The notes: generated from the letters alone by a model not told the origin. Counted from the first letter of the stretch, positions 15,201 to 25,293 are shown. The stretch: 64,000 nt of DNA from Hippophae tibetana (GCA_037013495.1 CM072801.1:11890501-11954500); one strand, 5' to 3'. Numbers and translations: made by a program.

Positions 15201-15383
15201 AATGGTGGAGCTGACATTGGAAACTTTATTAAGAAGATGAAGAGCCTCTTCTTCGCCGATTGATGCTAGTCTTCGTCTAACTGTGTCTTCAAGATTCGTT
15301 GTCAGATGCTTTTCTGTCCAGATTTTCTCAAGCAATTGCTCCACTGGTTCTGGTAGAAGCACTCGTCGAGTTGGACTAGCCAT
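246..15383 (-). CDS. RDR3: RNA-dependent RNA polymerase, RDR3/4/5 (gamma) clade; 3' end outside the window
   Basis: Cellular RNA-dependent RNA polymerase related to Arabidopsis RDR3-5. Exons on the minus strand: 15383-14924, 14828-14705, 13103-12971, 7571-7497, 7261-7090, 5704-5506, 5413-5326, 4722-4582, 4114-4097, 4005-3934, 3531-3425, 3121-2973, 2393-2169, 2070-1845, 1259-1114, 400-246. All introns are GT-AG and codon phase agrees at every junction except across exon 13, which is one base short. Seen: clade N-terminus ([13 protein letters not shown]), a Ser/Pro-rich linker, [15 protein letters not shown], the [18 protein letters not shown] block in exon 8, and the catalytic DFDGD loop at 1886-1872. 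DFDGD rather than DLDGD marks the gamma clade, whose biological role is poorly known. About 830 codons are visible; family members are near 1,000 aa. The start is the ATG at 15383 (MASPTRR). Intron 3 (5.4 kb) holds a viral fragment, a Copia piece and a duplicated exon. Identity is secure; functionality is uncertain. Confidence 0.93.
7880..9398 (-). pseudogene. Duplication unit B: degenerate second copy of RDR exon 3 and intron
   Basis: The reverse strand at about 8065-7985 encodes [19 protein letters not shown], matching [19 protein letters not shown] of exon 3. The similarity stops after IQFES, and the following exon part with its donor site is replaced by unrelated sequence. Upstream intron similarity runs on to about 9400, interrupted by an insertion of roughly 430 bases at about 8540-8985. 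With no usable in-phase donor this copy is unlikely to be spliced into the mRNA, since exon 3 at 13103-12971 joins exon 4 perfectly in phase. I read it as an old partial tandem duplication. Confidence 0.75.
9400..10560 (-). pseudogene. Endogenous caulimovirid movement-protein fragment inside RDR intron 3
   Basis: The reverse strand shows a near-continuous coding stretch that looks like the movement-protein part of a plant pararetrovirus. It starts with a basic, serine-rich N-terminus (about 10530-10440), then a segment around 10225-10140 with the YLHIGLVQ...VKP signature of the 30K-type movement-protein core. A 148-codon open stretch follows (9979-9533, including [12 protein letters not shown]), and the frame continues after a stop toward 9400. 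Stops and frameshifts separate the pieces. No coat protein, protease or RT follows, so this is a truncated insertion. It lies between a Copia fragment and the duplicated exon 3, in the same orientation as the host gene. Family assignment rests on recognising the movement-protein core; the genus is not determined. Confidence 0.7.
10610..12790 (-). mobile_element. Truncated Ty1/Copia retrotransposon in RDR intron 3
   Basis: Read on the minus strand, Copia pol pieces appear in the right order. An integrase-like region with stops spans about 12700-11950 and ends in a [18 protein letters not shown] block. A variable linker follows (about 11840-11330). Then comes the start of RT (11205-11023, [20 protein letters not shown]) and the catalytic [11 protein letters not shown] block (10847-10614). 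The sequence breaks off just after the RT catalytic core, so RNase H is missing, and no LTRs were found. Several frameshifts and stops make it inactive. It abuts the caulimovirid fragment at about 10560-10660. Confidence 0.85.
12930..13985 (-). repeat. Duplication unit A: RDR exon 3 with its upstream intron flank
   Basis: This stretch holds the exon 3 that fits the gene model (13103-12971, 133 nt, entering in phase 2 and leaving in phase 0) plus roughly 0.9 kb of intron 2. A diverged copy lies at about 7900-9400. The two share the exon and a long run of intron sequence, for example TTTGGTGAAAATTTACATAC at 13201 and 8159. A (TA)n microsatellite at about 13944-13969 sits where the similarity ends. 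Confidence 0.8.
13986..14704 (-). other. RDR intron 2, remaining part
   Basis: AT-rich intron sequence between the duplication unit and exon 2. I see no coding similarity, no element ends and no clear repeats apart from homopolymer runs. Confidence 0.6.
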
Positions 15384-15392
15384 GTCCGACAA

Positions 15393-16570
15393 TGACCGTC
15401 ACAATTGGATAAGAGAGAGAAACAGAACAAGTATATATGGAAATGAAAGAGCCCTTGTTTATTTAAATAGAACAGAGTAGAACTGGTTGTTTCCTTTCCC
15501 GCTGGTTTTGGTTCAAGCGGATCCATCTCCAATTATTGTATTATTTTACTTCAACTTTAAATAGTGCAAAAATTGCATTTTTTTATCTCTAATTTATTAT
15601 ACTAAAAATTACATTAAAAATATATGCTTTAAAAAATAAAATAAAATAAAATATTTTATTAGTTATTTCTTAATATAATCAATAAACTAATTATATATTT
15701 TATCAGCTATCTGGTATTTCTAAATACGAAAGCGATAATATCAAAATAATTTTAAAAAACTTCTATTAAAATTGTAAAGACATAATTAGAATAAGTTTTA
15801 ATCAAAAGTATAAATTAAAATAAATTATAAAGAAAAAAAATTATTTCAATGAATAACGTTCTGCGTGACTTTATTTATTGCAGTAAAATAGTATCTTTGC
15901 GAGAGTGAGCAATTTGAAAGTTACATAGAACAACTATTATACGTGAATTGTATAAAGTGTTACGTTAATTCATAAATTGTTTTTGTCCAACTCGATAAAG
16001 TATATTTTACAACGTGAATTAAGTAAAAAAAAATCAAAAATACATTAAAAATAACGTGTTTAATTTAATACATCATAAAAACAACTAGTATATAAGATAA
16101 ACCCACGTACAATCTAGCTTTTATATGTTAACATCCTCAATTTATTTAAGTCAATCACTCGATAGTAAATAATTTACTAAAAAGTAAATCAACAATATAC
16201 AACTCGATAAAACTATAAACACAAATACAATTATTAGTCGAGACATTTGCCCTAATAGTACCTAAATTATCATCGATCGTTATCAACACAACACTTGATC
16301 TAAGTAAATTCAAGTTCGTTCCTGAATCTCCATTACCATGTGATATTATTGATTATTGATGGCTCAACCTCCTAACATGCATACTTTTTACGACTCCCAT
16401 AATATTCAACCGACACATGTCACATAAACACATAGGTTCCTCATCGAAAATTTATCACTAATGCCCATGATGTATGTAAAAATATCTCTAATACCCCTTA
16501 GGTTTATGGCTAATATCGATAATGCCTTCTATTGGTTAACATGTTAACTTTCCATTTAATAATATATTTT
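15393..16570. other. RDR upstream region, no gene seen
   Basis: AT-rich non-coding DNA. About 15525-15610 resembles a motif also found in RDR introns near 8228-8330 and 13268-13360 (CATCTCCAAT, then an AATTTATTATACTA block), suggesting a small interspersed repeat. Nothing else is supported. Confidence 0.5.
15431..15469 (-). promoter_or_regulatory. Two TATA-like boxes upstream of the RDR gene
   Basis: On the minus strand TATTTAAATA (15469-15460) and CATATATAC (15439-15431) lie about 77 and 48 bases before the RDR start codon. Either could position transcription with a short leader. No other promoter element is evident, and in AT-rich DNA such motifs arise by chance. Confidence 0.3.
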
Positions 16571-16582
16571 TTTCTTTTATAT

Positions 16583-16597
16583 GGCTCTAATATCAAA
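16583..16597 (-). other. Possible decayed tRNA-Met primer binding site
   Basis: The plus strand reads GGCTCTAATATCAAA, close to the complement of the initiator-tRNA-Met primer site (TGGTATCAGAGCC) used by caulimovirids and many Copia elements. It lies beyond the 3' side of the decayed caulimovirid copy on the minus strand, where the genome origin would be expected. With two or three mismatches in AT-rich DNA the match could be chance. Confidence 0.3.
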
Positions 16598-17622
16598 TTG
16601 TAACTAGCTGTTTTATATGCCAATTATTAGTTTGAGAATGTTATAAACAAATATTTAATCATTTAAGATTCTCAATTAACTTATAATTATAATTATTTTA
16701 CCTAAATTTAATAGGTCTATCATGATCTTTCATTTCATTTTTCGTCTTCTTTTGTTACATCTAATATGTCTCGGCTTACTCAAACCTTAATACCATACTG
16801 ATAATGGTAAAGTCTTTGCATCTGTAAACAATATGGTGTCTAAATTAGACTTACTAAAAAATAAGAAAAAAGTGAATGCACTCCATTTTATACATAATAT
16901 TAATAATTATTACATTTCTAAAATTTAACTAAGAACCTGAAGAGATTGTTGGACGCTCATAGTTTCTAGATACATAGTTGCTAGATGAATAATTTTAAAA
17001 GTAAAAAGATTACTATTAATGAAGCCATGTCCCATTAATAGAAATAATGATTCATTTTATGAGGTAAGGAATCCATGCTTATAATAGTAAAAAATCATTA
17101 TTTTATCTTTATTTTAATAATTCACATAACTTTTGGCTTTTGGCTTTTAATTTTAAGTCTTTCATTTCTAAGCACGACCTGCTGATTGAAGATGTGAGTT
17201 CTACATCTTTATTTCTCTTTGTTGTTTTCTATCAACAGTCTTTTTATTGACATAGACGTTGATTTATCTTCATCTTCTCGATCTCTAATGCATTAAATGG
17301 TTTCATGATCCTTAGTAATTTTCAAGTTATTATTGTTAAAATTTATATCAAATTTAATGATTTTTTCACAATCTTCTTCAATGAGGGTCATATTGCTATG
17401 ATAAGTAATTATAACATTACTAGTAGAATAATTGACTTTGATTTCAGAAAAATTATCAATTTTTTTAAGTTCAGGGTAACCTCTGTCCTTTTAAAATACA
17501 GAATTCATCTGTACCAAATTCCTTTTCTAATTGCTCCCTTGGTTTTATAACTTCTTTATTAGTATTTTAAATTCCTAATTTGATAAAATGATAAAGACTA
17601 ATACCAAATTTTTCATTCCAAT

Positions 17623-17910
17623 CTATAAGTGAACTGAAAAATTTGATATATATAAACTTGTCATATACTCTGATCTTTTCCTGAAGTTTTTGATATCACT
17701 CTTGAAAGTTTCAATAAAGTTATTTAATTCAATTAAATTAATTCCATGATATAGGTTCTTAATTAAACATGCATGAAAATTTTTATAAATAAAAATTGGA
17801 TCAGCTTCTTCAAGAATATTAAATTTACTATCTGCATGAAATTCTTTTTCTATGGTGTAAAATTTCATATATTCCAAGATAATTTTTTTGTCTAAGTTAT
17901 AGAGATTCAA
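17623..17910 (-). pseudogene. 95-codon open stretch at the 3' side of the caulimovirid copy
   Basis: A Lys/Ile/Asn-rich reading frame (starts MNLYNLDKK) follows the RNase H remnant in the same orientation. By position it could be part of a downstream viral ORF such as a transactivator, but I recognise no motif. It may equally be a chance open frame in AT-rich DNA. Confidence 0.25.
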
Positions 17911-18639
17911 TCACTATGGTTCACTTAAATTAATATATTGATCTTTTTCATATTCAATGACTAATGTATTCTTAGGGGATGTTTCCCTGATTAGTACCAA
18001 TGATTGTACTATTTTTACTATATCTGTGAGAGACGTTTTTTTGAATAGTATTGGTGGTCATACTATATTTCCTAAGGTCTTCAACGTGTTTGGTGGCTAT
18101 GATTGTTGTTGTAATATGATAGAGTAATTTTAACTATATTTTTTAAAGTTATTAGTTTTGGTACATTGTAGTTGGCATAATTGTCATCGACTTCTATTCT
18201 ATTAATGAAAGATTTGTAAGTTATTTCATTAAATCCAATAATAACTTTAATTGATTAAGTCATTTGTTGTAAATTCTTTGTTTTGGACCATTATAGACCA
18301 TATAAGTCTTTTTTTTTTGCTTCTTCAACCCAACTGAGCCTTTTCTTTTCAGAAATATTACTTTCTTTTGAACAGTTAGATTCTTCCTTCTTATTTTGAG
18401 TTCATTCTTTGTAATTTTTACCTTCCTTTGAATCAATCTTTTATGGGGATTTTTTTAGAGTTTTTGGAATCTAATGGTCGTTTTGAATTGTTAGGTTCTT
18501 TCTATTTGATTCATGTCTCAAAAAAAGACTTCTCTAAGTATAAAATCTCGAGTTATTCCTGAAGGATTCTTATATTCTTTTCCTTTTTCTTGATCTTGAT
18601 ATCAAGATACTCTATTCCTATAAGAACAAAAATAGTTAA

Positions 18640-18930
18640 AGGTGCTAATTCTCTTATAAGGGCATATGTTATACTATTTTTGTTTCTTGAAATATGTTCG
18701 ACATTAAAATTATAGTGGTTAAACTATTGCTACCATTTCACCAATCTTTCTTGTTTATAATCATCTGTAATATTAGTTTTTAAAAAATAACCAAATTTCT
18801 TGTTATCGGTTCTCACAATAAATCTAAAACTTATTACATATATTATAATTTTCTTAATAGTTTTTTTGATAACTAGGTATTCATTTTCATTATTGTGATA
18901 ATTTAATTTTGAATCATCAAAATATCTTGA
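18640..18930 (-). pseudogene. Caulimovirid RNase H remnant
   Basis: The reverse strand reads through blocks resembling caulimovirid RNase H: a YHNNENEYL segment, RTDNKKFGYFLKTN, then RLVKW followed by two TAG stops at 18732-18730 and 18726-18724, then FNVEH. At least one of these stops falls where the family normally has Trp (TGG to TAG). It is non-functional. Confidence 0.8.
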
Positions 18931-19139
18931 TGTATACCTACAAAGATATTCATCTTTGCCATATACTTTTGCTTTTAAAATTGCTCTCTAATATTCATGT
19001 GAAACATTTGTTTCAATTATTATTTTATTATCTAGACCTGAATGGTATAAAGTTGATAATTTTTTTCATTCCTAAACATGATCTTTTTTCAATTTTGTTT
19101 GTAGAGATTTTCGCATTTCTGCAAGTTTCTTGATGTATT

Positions 19140-19830
19140 TTTCAATATACATTAGATATCTTAAGAATCTTTGTAATTGATTTTATCTTTTAATTCAATA
19201 GAAAATCCTTAAACGTTATTTAGTATATGAGACTATAAATTATGTTTTCCATCTTCAATTTCTAACCCTAAATATTTAATTTTTTACTGAGAAATTATTG
19301 TTTTATTTTCAATTTATAACCCTGCATTCTTGTAGAATATTAATAATATACAAATAATATTTATTTAATTTATTACTAAATATCAAAATATTATTTATGT
19401 AAACACAACAAATCTTTTGTAATTTTTTAAAGATGTTATCTATATACCCTTGAAAAATACTTGGAGTTTGTTTTAATCCAAATGTTACAATAGTCCATTG
19501 GAATTGGCCTTGAAAGAAACTAAATATCATTAGTTTTTGAGCTTCCTTATCTAATACTATTTGCCAAACTTTATTTTTGCAATCAAAACTTGATAAATAT
19601 TTTTTCTTTTATTAATATCTTTATTCAATATTTTGAAATTTATCATCATTCTCTCTTTTCTTTTTTTCTAGCTTTTTTGTACTAATAATAATAGACTAGA
19701 GTATGGTGAATTAATTGGTATTATGATTTTTAGTTTCAAGAATTCTTGAATTTTTTTTTCAAACTCAATTCTATCTTATGGAGTATAAATCATAGGTTTA
19801 ACTCTAATGACTTTGTTAGCGTCTTTTAGT
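19140..19830 (-). pseudogene. Caulimovirid reverse transcriptase remnant
   Basis: The conserved N-terminal RT region (VKPMIYTP, then KIQEFLKLKIIIPINSPYSS) precedes a fingers/palm block with FGLKQTPSIFQGYIDNIF, a sequence type characteristic of Caulimoviridae. The catalytic box reads YINN (codons at 19401-19390) where an active enzyme has Y-V-D-D, so both metal-binding aspartates are lost. Stops and short indels interrupt the frame before and after. Confidence 0.9.
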
Positions 19831-20164
19831 TTTATGTTAGCAAACATTTTTTTATTTTTGGATCTAAAGAATTTTATGAGCTTACTGTTTTAATAATTTT
19901 TTGATACCTATTAAGACTTTATCTTCTTGGATTTTATTAAGAAAATATTTTTATTTCTCTTCTATATCTAGTGAAATATTTTCTAAATAAGGTTTTTATT
20001 ATTGTTTTTTATCTATCTCATCACCTCTTTGCCTTTTATGTTATTCACATAAATGGTTTCACCATTAGTGTTGTTACACTTATTATTTAAATATTTTATA
20101 AAAGATTGATAAAGTTTAGGAAATTATTTATTAATAAAGCAACTCATATTTCTTATTGATATAT

Positions 20165-20365
20165 GTTAGGAGTATAAAATTTATCTCCTTCTATCATTAT
20201 ATCTATATCTTTTAAGATTTTATTAAAATTTACTATAGTATTGTTAGTAATTCTTATAATTAAATCTTTTGGAACTTGTTTTCAGAGTTCTTTTAGGGAT
20301 ACGTATTTACTAACTATACACATGTTAGCTTTTGTATCTACATATGCATGTAAATAATAATTTGT
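20165..20365 (-). pseudogene. Caulimovirid aspartic protease remnant
   Basis: On the reverse strand YVDTKANMC resembles the protease active-site loop, but the essential D-T-G reads D-T-K (codons at 20338-20330), a change that inactivates it. The following sequence keeps the family pattern through IDIMIEGDKF, with an internal stop. Confidence 0.8.
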
Positions 20366-20499
20366 GTAACCTTTAAATTTCAATCATACCTTAATATAAG
20401 TATTGTTTAGATTTATAATACTATACAAATCATTCATCTTCTGATTATTTTATTGGTTATAGTTTCATCTTAAAAGCTTCTTCCAAGATTTTTGTTTTT

Positions 20500-21850
20500 T
20501 CTAAAATTTTCTTCTTAAATTCTTTTTTATACTGAAGCATGTTGGAACTTTCATTAGCATAATATCCTTCCTCATAATGGATCCAACATCTACATTTATT
20601 TTTCGTTGATGGGTAATAATTTTTTTTAATGGCTTATACCTTTTTCTCATAAAATATCTTTCCTATAAAGTTATTTGTTATATATTCTCTTATATTTTTA
20701 AATGTTCTATTTTTTAAAATTTATATATTTTGTATATTTATATTTTTTATATTTTTCTTGTAAGATTTTATATTACATCCATATTTTACTAACATCTTAA
20801 AATCTCTTGTATTATAGAAGATTTTATCATTTTCTTTAATTTTCTATATTCTTGTCTTCCTTGAGATTTAATAATTATTCAAATTTTAAAACTTCTTATT
20901 CTTTCTCTTAAAGAATCTGATATAGTTTTCCTATTTCTTTTATTTCATTATTCTATTATAGTTTTATGTAATATTTCAGGTAATTTTTGAAAAATATGTC
21001 CTTACAAGTTTCTTGCATAAAAGAGTAACTTATGATAATGCATTTCATATTCATGAATAAAGAAATTTATATAACACATGTCATGTATTTTCATATTTAT
21101 TAGATGTTGTTTGGCTTCCTCAATTTCATTTTAAGTGGATTCAATGATATATCTACATTTGTCTTATCCAATAAACTCGTTGTATATTTTATTTACTATA
21201 GTATCTAAGTGTTATCTACTTGTGAAAGCATCCCCCCACATTTGTAGATGTTATTATTTTGTTAAATTTGTAAACCAAAACTTTAATATTTCTTATCATT
21301 TTGTAAACTATTAAAACTCTATAAGTTGAAGGATTTGATTATATTGTTGGAAACTAGACCATTCATCTAAGATTTTTTTTACTATATCTTATGCAATCTA
21401 AATCTAGAAGATCATATTTATAATTTTTAAGAAATTTGAATTCTAGTGAGATACTACCTCTAGTTCGTCAATGTAATCATTCTTTTATTTTGAATTGTTT
21501 TTTTCTTCTATAAGGACTGGCCTCTACCTATTTCTTTCTTCTCGATATATATCATATGTTCAAAATCAGTTTCATCGATTATTATCATATCATTTTTCTC
21601 TTTGTTTGTACAAAGTTTTTTATCATAATATCTTTCTAGTTCTTATTTGTTAAGCTTAACAAACAAACTAATTTTTATATGTTTTTATTCTTATTGTTTT
21701 GAAATTGTTCTTCTAATTATTTTTCATATTCCATTAAATTGGGATTATAGTTTATTCTTTATCTTTGAATTTTTCCTCAATCATTCTTTTCTCATTCCTA
21801 GGTATCAATGCATCTGATAACTTAGGCGATTCTTCCTTTAATTCTACAAA
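20500..21850 (-). pseudogene. Caulimovirid coat-protein region with mutated zinc knuckle
   Basis: The reverse strand at about 20603-20548 encodes CRCWIHYEEGYYANESSN, aligning with the caulimovirid coat-protein knuckle C-x-C-W-x-C-x4-H-x4-C. The first two Cys and the Trp remain, while the later Cys, His and Cys positions are substituted. The preceding 1.2 kb is acidic/basic and Lys-rich with many stops, as expected for decayed coat protein. The boundaries are uncertain. Confidence 0.75.
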
Positions 21851-22199
21851 AGATCAAACTTATAACCTATAATTTCATTGTTTCTATGTATGTTATTTAC
21901 ATCAATTCTTAATTCTATAAATTCTTTGTGTATGTTTTGTTGTAGCTTTTTATTATAATCATATTCTCTTATTTCTTTTAGGATTTTTTTTGTGTCTCAT
22001 CTATATTTTATAAGGATTTAATGTTTGATTATTGTATTATATAATTTTCATCTAATAAAAGAATTAAAGCTTTTATTATCATTATTTGACTTTTTGATAT
22101 GGTTGTTATGCTTACATTAATATTTAATTCTATATTCTGTAGTTTTATTTAACATTATTGAATTAATAATATCCTACGATGCAATGTACTAATAATTGA

Positions 22200-22950
22200 G
22201 AATTTTTTCTTTTATTAAATCTCATATTTTAAATTCATAGATTAAACTTAATACTTGGTTTAAATTATTATCATTAATGTTAATATCAAATCTAGAGTAT
22301 GTTGTAAACTTTAATTTTTAGTATCCTAGATTTTCATGAATCATTCCTAGTAAAATATCTTTTATATTTATTATTCTATTATCTCGTAATGCTAATTTTA
22401 TAGGAGTATAAATCTTTCTTTTAAATGTATTTTTTATTAATATTTGGATTTCTCTTAAATAGCTGCATCTATTTTTTTTTATCATTTTAAGTGATTTTTA
22501 ATAATTTATCCATAATTATTTTCTTGTCAATTAATAGTATATTATACCTTCCTTTTATAGATTAATACTCATTCATTTATGAGTATTACTTATTTCATAT
22601 TAAACTGTATTTTTTTAAAATATCTTACTTATTCTTGAAAATGATGAATCTTTAAATCCATTTCATTCCTTAAGATTTAATCTTACCTTCTGTAGTTCTT
22701 TAAATTTCTTTTTACCAATTATCATTTCTTGTGAGAAATATCATGAGATATCTTGTGTTTATATTTCTATTATTTCTTGGTTTTCTATTAATTTTTTTCA
22801 TTTTTATGTATAAAATATTACTATTCAATTCCATTAACTTTAATTTTTGTTAAGTTTTGGGAGATATTTGTAATATTTTTGAAACCTTTTGAGTATTTTT
22901 TATATTACTTAAAAACTTGTTATTTTTGATAAATATAATTTCCTCATCTA
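22200..22950 (-). pseudogene. Caulimovirid movement-protein remnant
   Basis: The reverse strand at about 22470-22200 gives FKRKIYTPIKLALRDNRI, then a LLGMIHENLGY segment and TTYSRFDININDNN, consistent with the C-terminal core of a caulimovirid movement protein. A Lys-rich segment at about 22950-22700 may be the N-terminus. Several stops are present. It is a different sequence from the movement-protein fragment at 9400-10560. Confidence 0.65.
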
Positions 22951-22956
22951 TGCACC

Positions 22957-23130
22957 ATGTTGCGAACTTGCAACACCCAACTAACATATAACACACTATT
23001 GCATGGGCTCATCACTTATGAGAATTGTTGCATCCTTGCAACTACTAGTCGACACACAACACATTACCATAAAGTCGCCTCACCTATGAGAACTGTTACA
23101 ATCTTGCAATTAACAACCACCACATGGAAA
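22957..23130. repeat. Imperfect tandem motif (about 65-70 bp period)
   Basis: Recurring pieces (CTTGCAA, ACACA-rich stretches, CTTATGAGAA / CCTATGAGAA, TGTT) appear two to three times with drift. The origin is unclear; it sits between the caulimovirid copy and the Athila element. The plus-strand open frame here is a by-product of the repeat. Confidence 0.4.
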
Positions 23131-23311
23131 CTTAACTTTGAGAGAAACTCATCAAAATGATGTGACTCTCTACCAGACATCCATTTATTTTGACTTTTAA
23201 TAAAACCTCATTCAAGCTCATATTTTTTACACTCAACTTAGTGTTTGAGAGATATGAAAGTGACTCATCATTGATGTCCTACATCATACAAATACTACAC
23301 AGTTTTTCAGA
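23131..23311. other. Short spacer before the Athila insertion
   Basis: No gene or element was recognised. The Athila target duplication follows immediately at 23312-23316. Confidence 0.4.
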
Positions 23312-23316
23312 GCTGA
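23312..23316. other. Target-site duplication, left copy (GCTGA)
   Basis: GCTGA directly precedes the left LTR and is repeated directly after the right LTR, the 5-bp duplication typical of LTR-element integration. Confidence 0.9.
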
Positions 23317-25250
23317 TGATGAGCGAAAACCGGCATCGCCGATCTTCGCAAATACTTTGATTTTAATATTTATAAAACTCTCACAAGTGCACGAATCATT
23401 TCGAAGAAAATGATAAGTATACTCCCAAGGTCGATCTAAGGAAGGAATGTATGTGGTTTTTAATTTATTATTCAAACTTTTAAAAAACGAAATTAAATCC
23501 TAAACATCCTGTCACGATAGTTTGGTTTTTGTGTTCCTAATCTAATAACATAAAATAAACATATATACAGATTAATTAAATATAATCTAATAACATAAAA
23601 AATAAACATATATACAGATTCAATAAATATTCATGCAAATTTTATCATTTATATTAGCGGAGTATTTATGGATATAATAACTAAATTAATTATGCTTGCT
23701 CATATTATCTAGGTTATTAAAGATATAAATTGATATTTTATTGATTCTCTTTTTTTTATATAAATACCACCTTTGGTGGGGTTAGATATTCTTTGTTAAC
23801 TAAACAAATCAATTAACACCTATGGGTGGGGTTGATAACTAATATGCTTAATTAAATTAATTCCTTTTTCTAAGAGATTGAAAATGAATCATTTAAATGC
23901 CACCTTTGGTGGGGTTAGACAGTTTAAACTTTATTCAAGGTGTCCAAATTAAACCTAAGAATTTAGTTATCTGAGTACTAACTTTCAAGTTTTAAAACCA
24001 CTACTGAAAACATGTCGTCAATACATTTTCAGATAATAATTCTTATAAAAACTTTTGAAATAGAGCTTCACTCTAACTACCGGGCGATTGTACCATCAAA
24101 TAAAAGAGCACTACTCTAAATCAGACCGGATAACTAAACCTTAAAATCTAATTTTCAGGTTTAAGTTTGTAATGAAAAATAATATATTTCTCTCTAACAT
24201 TCTTAATATAAAATCATGAATAAAAACAAAATCAATTCATTTTAGAGATTTTTACCTATTTAATATTTCGCAAGCATAACAACATCATTATTACATCATG
24301 TTTACTAAACAGCCAGCACAGTTAAATTTAACCACAGACAAATTAAATATAACATGTAAGAATAAAGCATAAAAATAACTGTAAGAAAATAAAATCCTTA
24401 CAGAACTTCGACGCTATTCCCGTTGCTGGAAAAACTCCGAGCGGAATTTGCACTCCCATTTATTGAATCAAAGAGCTAAAATATTACAAAAACATAACTA
24501 GTTCTTCCCAAAAAGGGAAGAACTCTAAATCTAAGAGAAATTAACTAAGAAAAGCTAAAAACTAAGAAAACATAAGAAAAACTAAGAAAAACTAAAGAAT
24601 CCTAAAAATCTAAGAAAAGAGAGAAAAGAATGTATTTGGAGGTGTTTTTAGGTGTAGGGAAGGGGGTATTTATAGGTGAGGATGGAGAGAAAAAGTAGAG
24701 AAAAAAATGTTAAAAAAATGTAAAAACGCGTTTGATGAACAGTACCGGGGTATGAACAGTGCCGAGTCTGATGAACAGTACCCGCGGATGAACAGTACCC
24801 GCGGATGAACAGTGCCGAGTCTGATGAACAGTACCGGGGTATGAACAGTGCCGAGTCTGATGAACAGTAACCGCAGATGAACAGTGCCGCGCGCTGCTGC
24901 TTGGGGCGGTGCTGGGCGCTGGGGCGCGGCGGCCGGGCGGCGCGGCGGCGCGTTTTTCTCCTTTTTGACATTTTTGACCTTTTTGACCCATTTTGTCCAA
25001 TTTTTCCATATTTGTCGACCTTTCCGCATTTATTTATTAATATATTTGTGATGTATTGCTTCCAGTATTCCTCTTTGAGTTTTTAAGTTGCGTTTTTAAG
25101 CCAAAATACCTGAAAAACAATAAAAATACCCGTGATTCCGAAAAAGACAAATTTATATAAATATATGATAAAACATATAAATATATATATTTTTAATCAA
25201 TTAATGTGCATAAAATCATGGTTATTTTAGTGCTTTTTGAGCACTCATCA
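23317..25250 (-). repeat. Athila 3' LTR (1,934 bp)
   Basis: Near-identical to 32331-34293, with inverted ends TGATGAG and CTCATCA. It includes a GC-rich minisatellite at about 24735-24955. It differs from the other LTR mainly there: it lacks a segment of about 84 bases with a TGACGTCA palindrome, has one extra repeat unit, and has a slightly longer GC-rich end. The small open frames on both strands are LTR sequence. Confidence 0.95.
24735..24955. repeat. GC-rich minisatellite in the 3' LTR
   Basis: Units built on TGAACAGTACC/TGAACAGTGCCGAG repeat about ten times, then a run of G and C (24890-24950) stands out from the AT-rich surroundings. It gives spurious open frames in several frames. Confidence 0.85.
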
Positions 25251-25262
25251 CAACCCCCAACC
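25251..25262 (-). other. Athila polypurine tract
   Basis: On the minus strand GGTTGGGGGTTG directly precedes the 3' LTR, matching the position and composition of the plus-strand primer. Confidence 0.85.
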
Positions 25263-25263
25263 A

Positions 25264-25293
25264 GCTTCTTGCTAGTCCCTTAGCAAGAGAAGC
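25264..25293. other. Hairpin next to the polypurine tract
   Basis: GCTTCTTGCTA and TAGCAAGAGAAGC pair as a stem with a two-base bulge around a short loop. Confidence 0.5.

Larger units (their letters stand above)
17600..22950 (-). mobile_element. Heavily decayed endogenous caulimovirid (plant pararetrovirus)
   Basis: The minus strand carries the caulimovirid order movement protein, coat protein, protease, reverse transcriptase, RNase H across about 5.4 kb. All are recognisable only as fragments broken by stops and frameshifts. Base composition is far more AT-rich than a coding virus, and the catalytic codons look eroded by transitions. No flanking LTRs or target duplications are seen, as expected for non-integrase insertion. 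It lies upstream of the RDR promoter and is distinct from the movement-protein fragment in RDR intron 3. It cannot encode active proteins. The boundaries are approximate. Confidence 0.85.

Noticed and set aside
23284-23475. 63-codon open frame (MNNKLKTTYIPSLD)
   Set aside because: It lies in LTR sequence and reappears at 32247-32489 because the LTR is duplicated; no gene signals.
24648-25086. Several overlapping open frames on both strands with repeated peptides (GTVH, CSSD)
   Set aside because: They translate the LTR minisatellite and GC-rich block; similar frames occur in the other LTR at 33747-34072.
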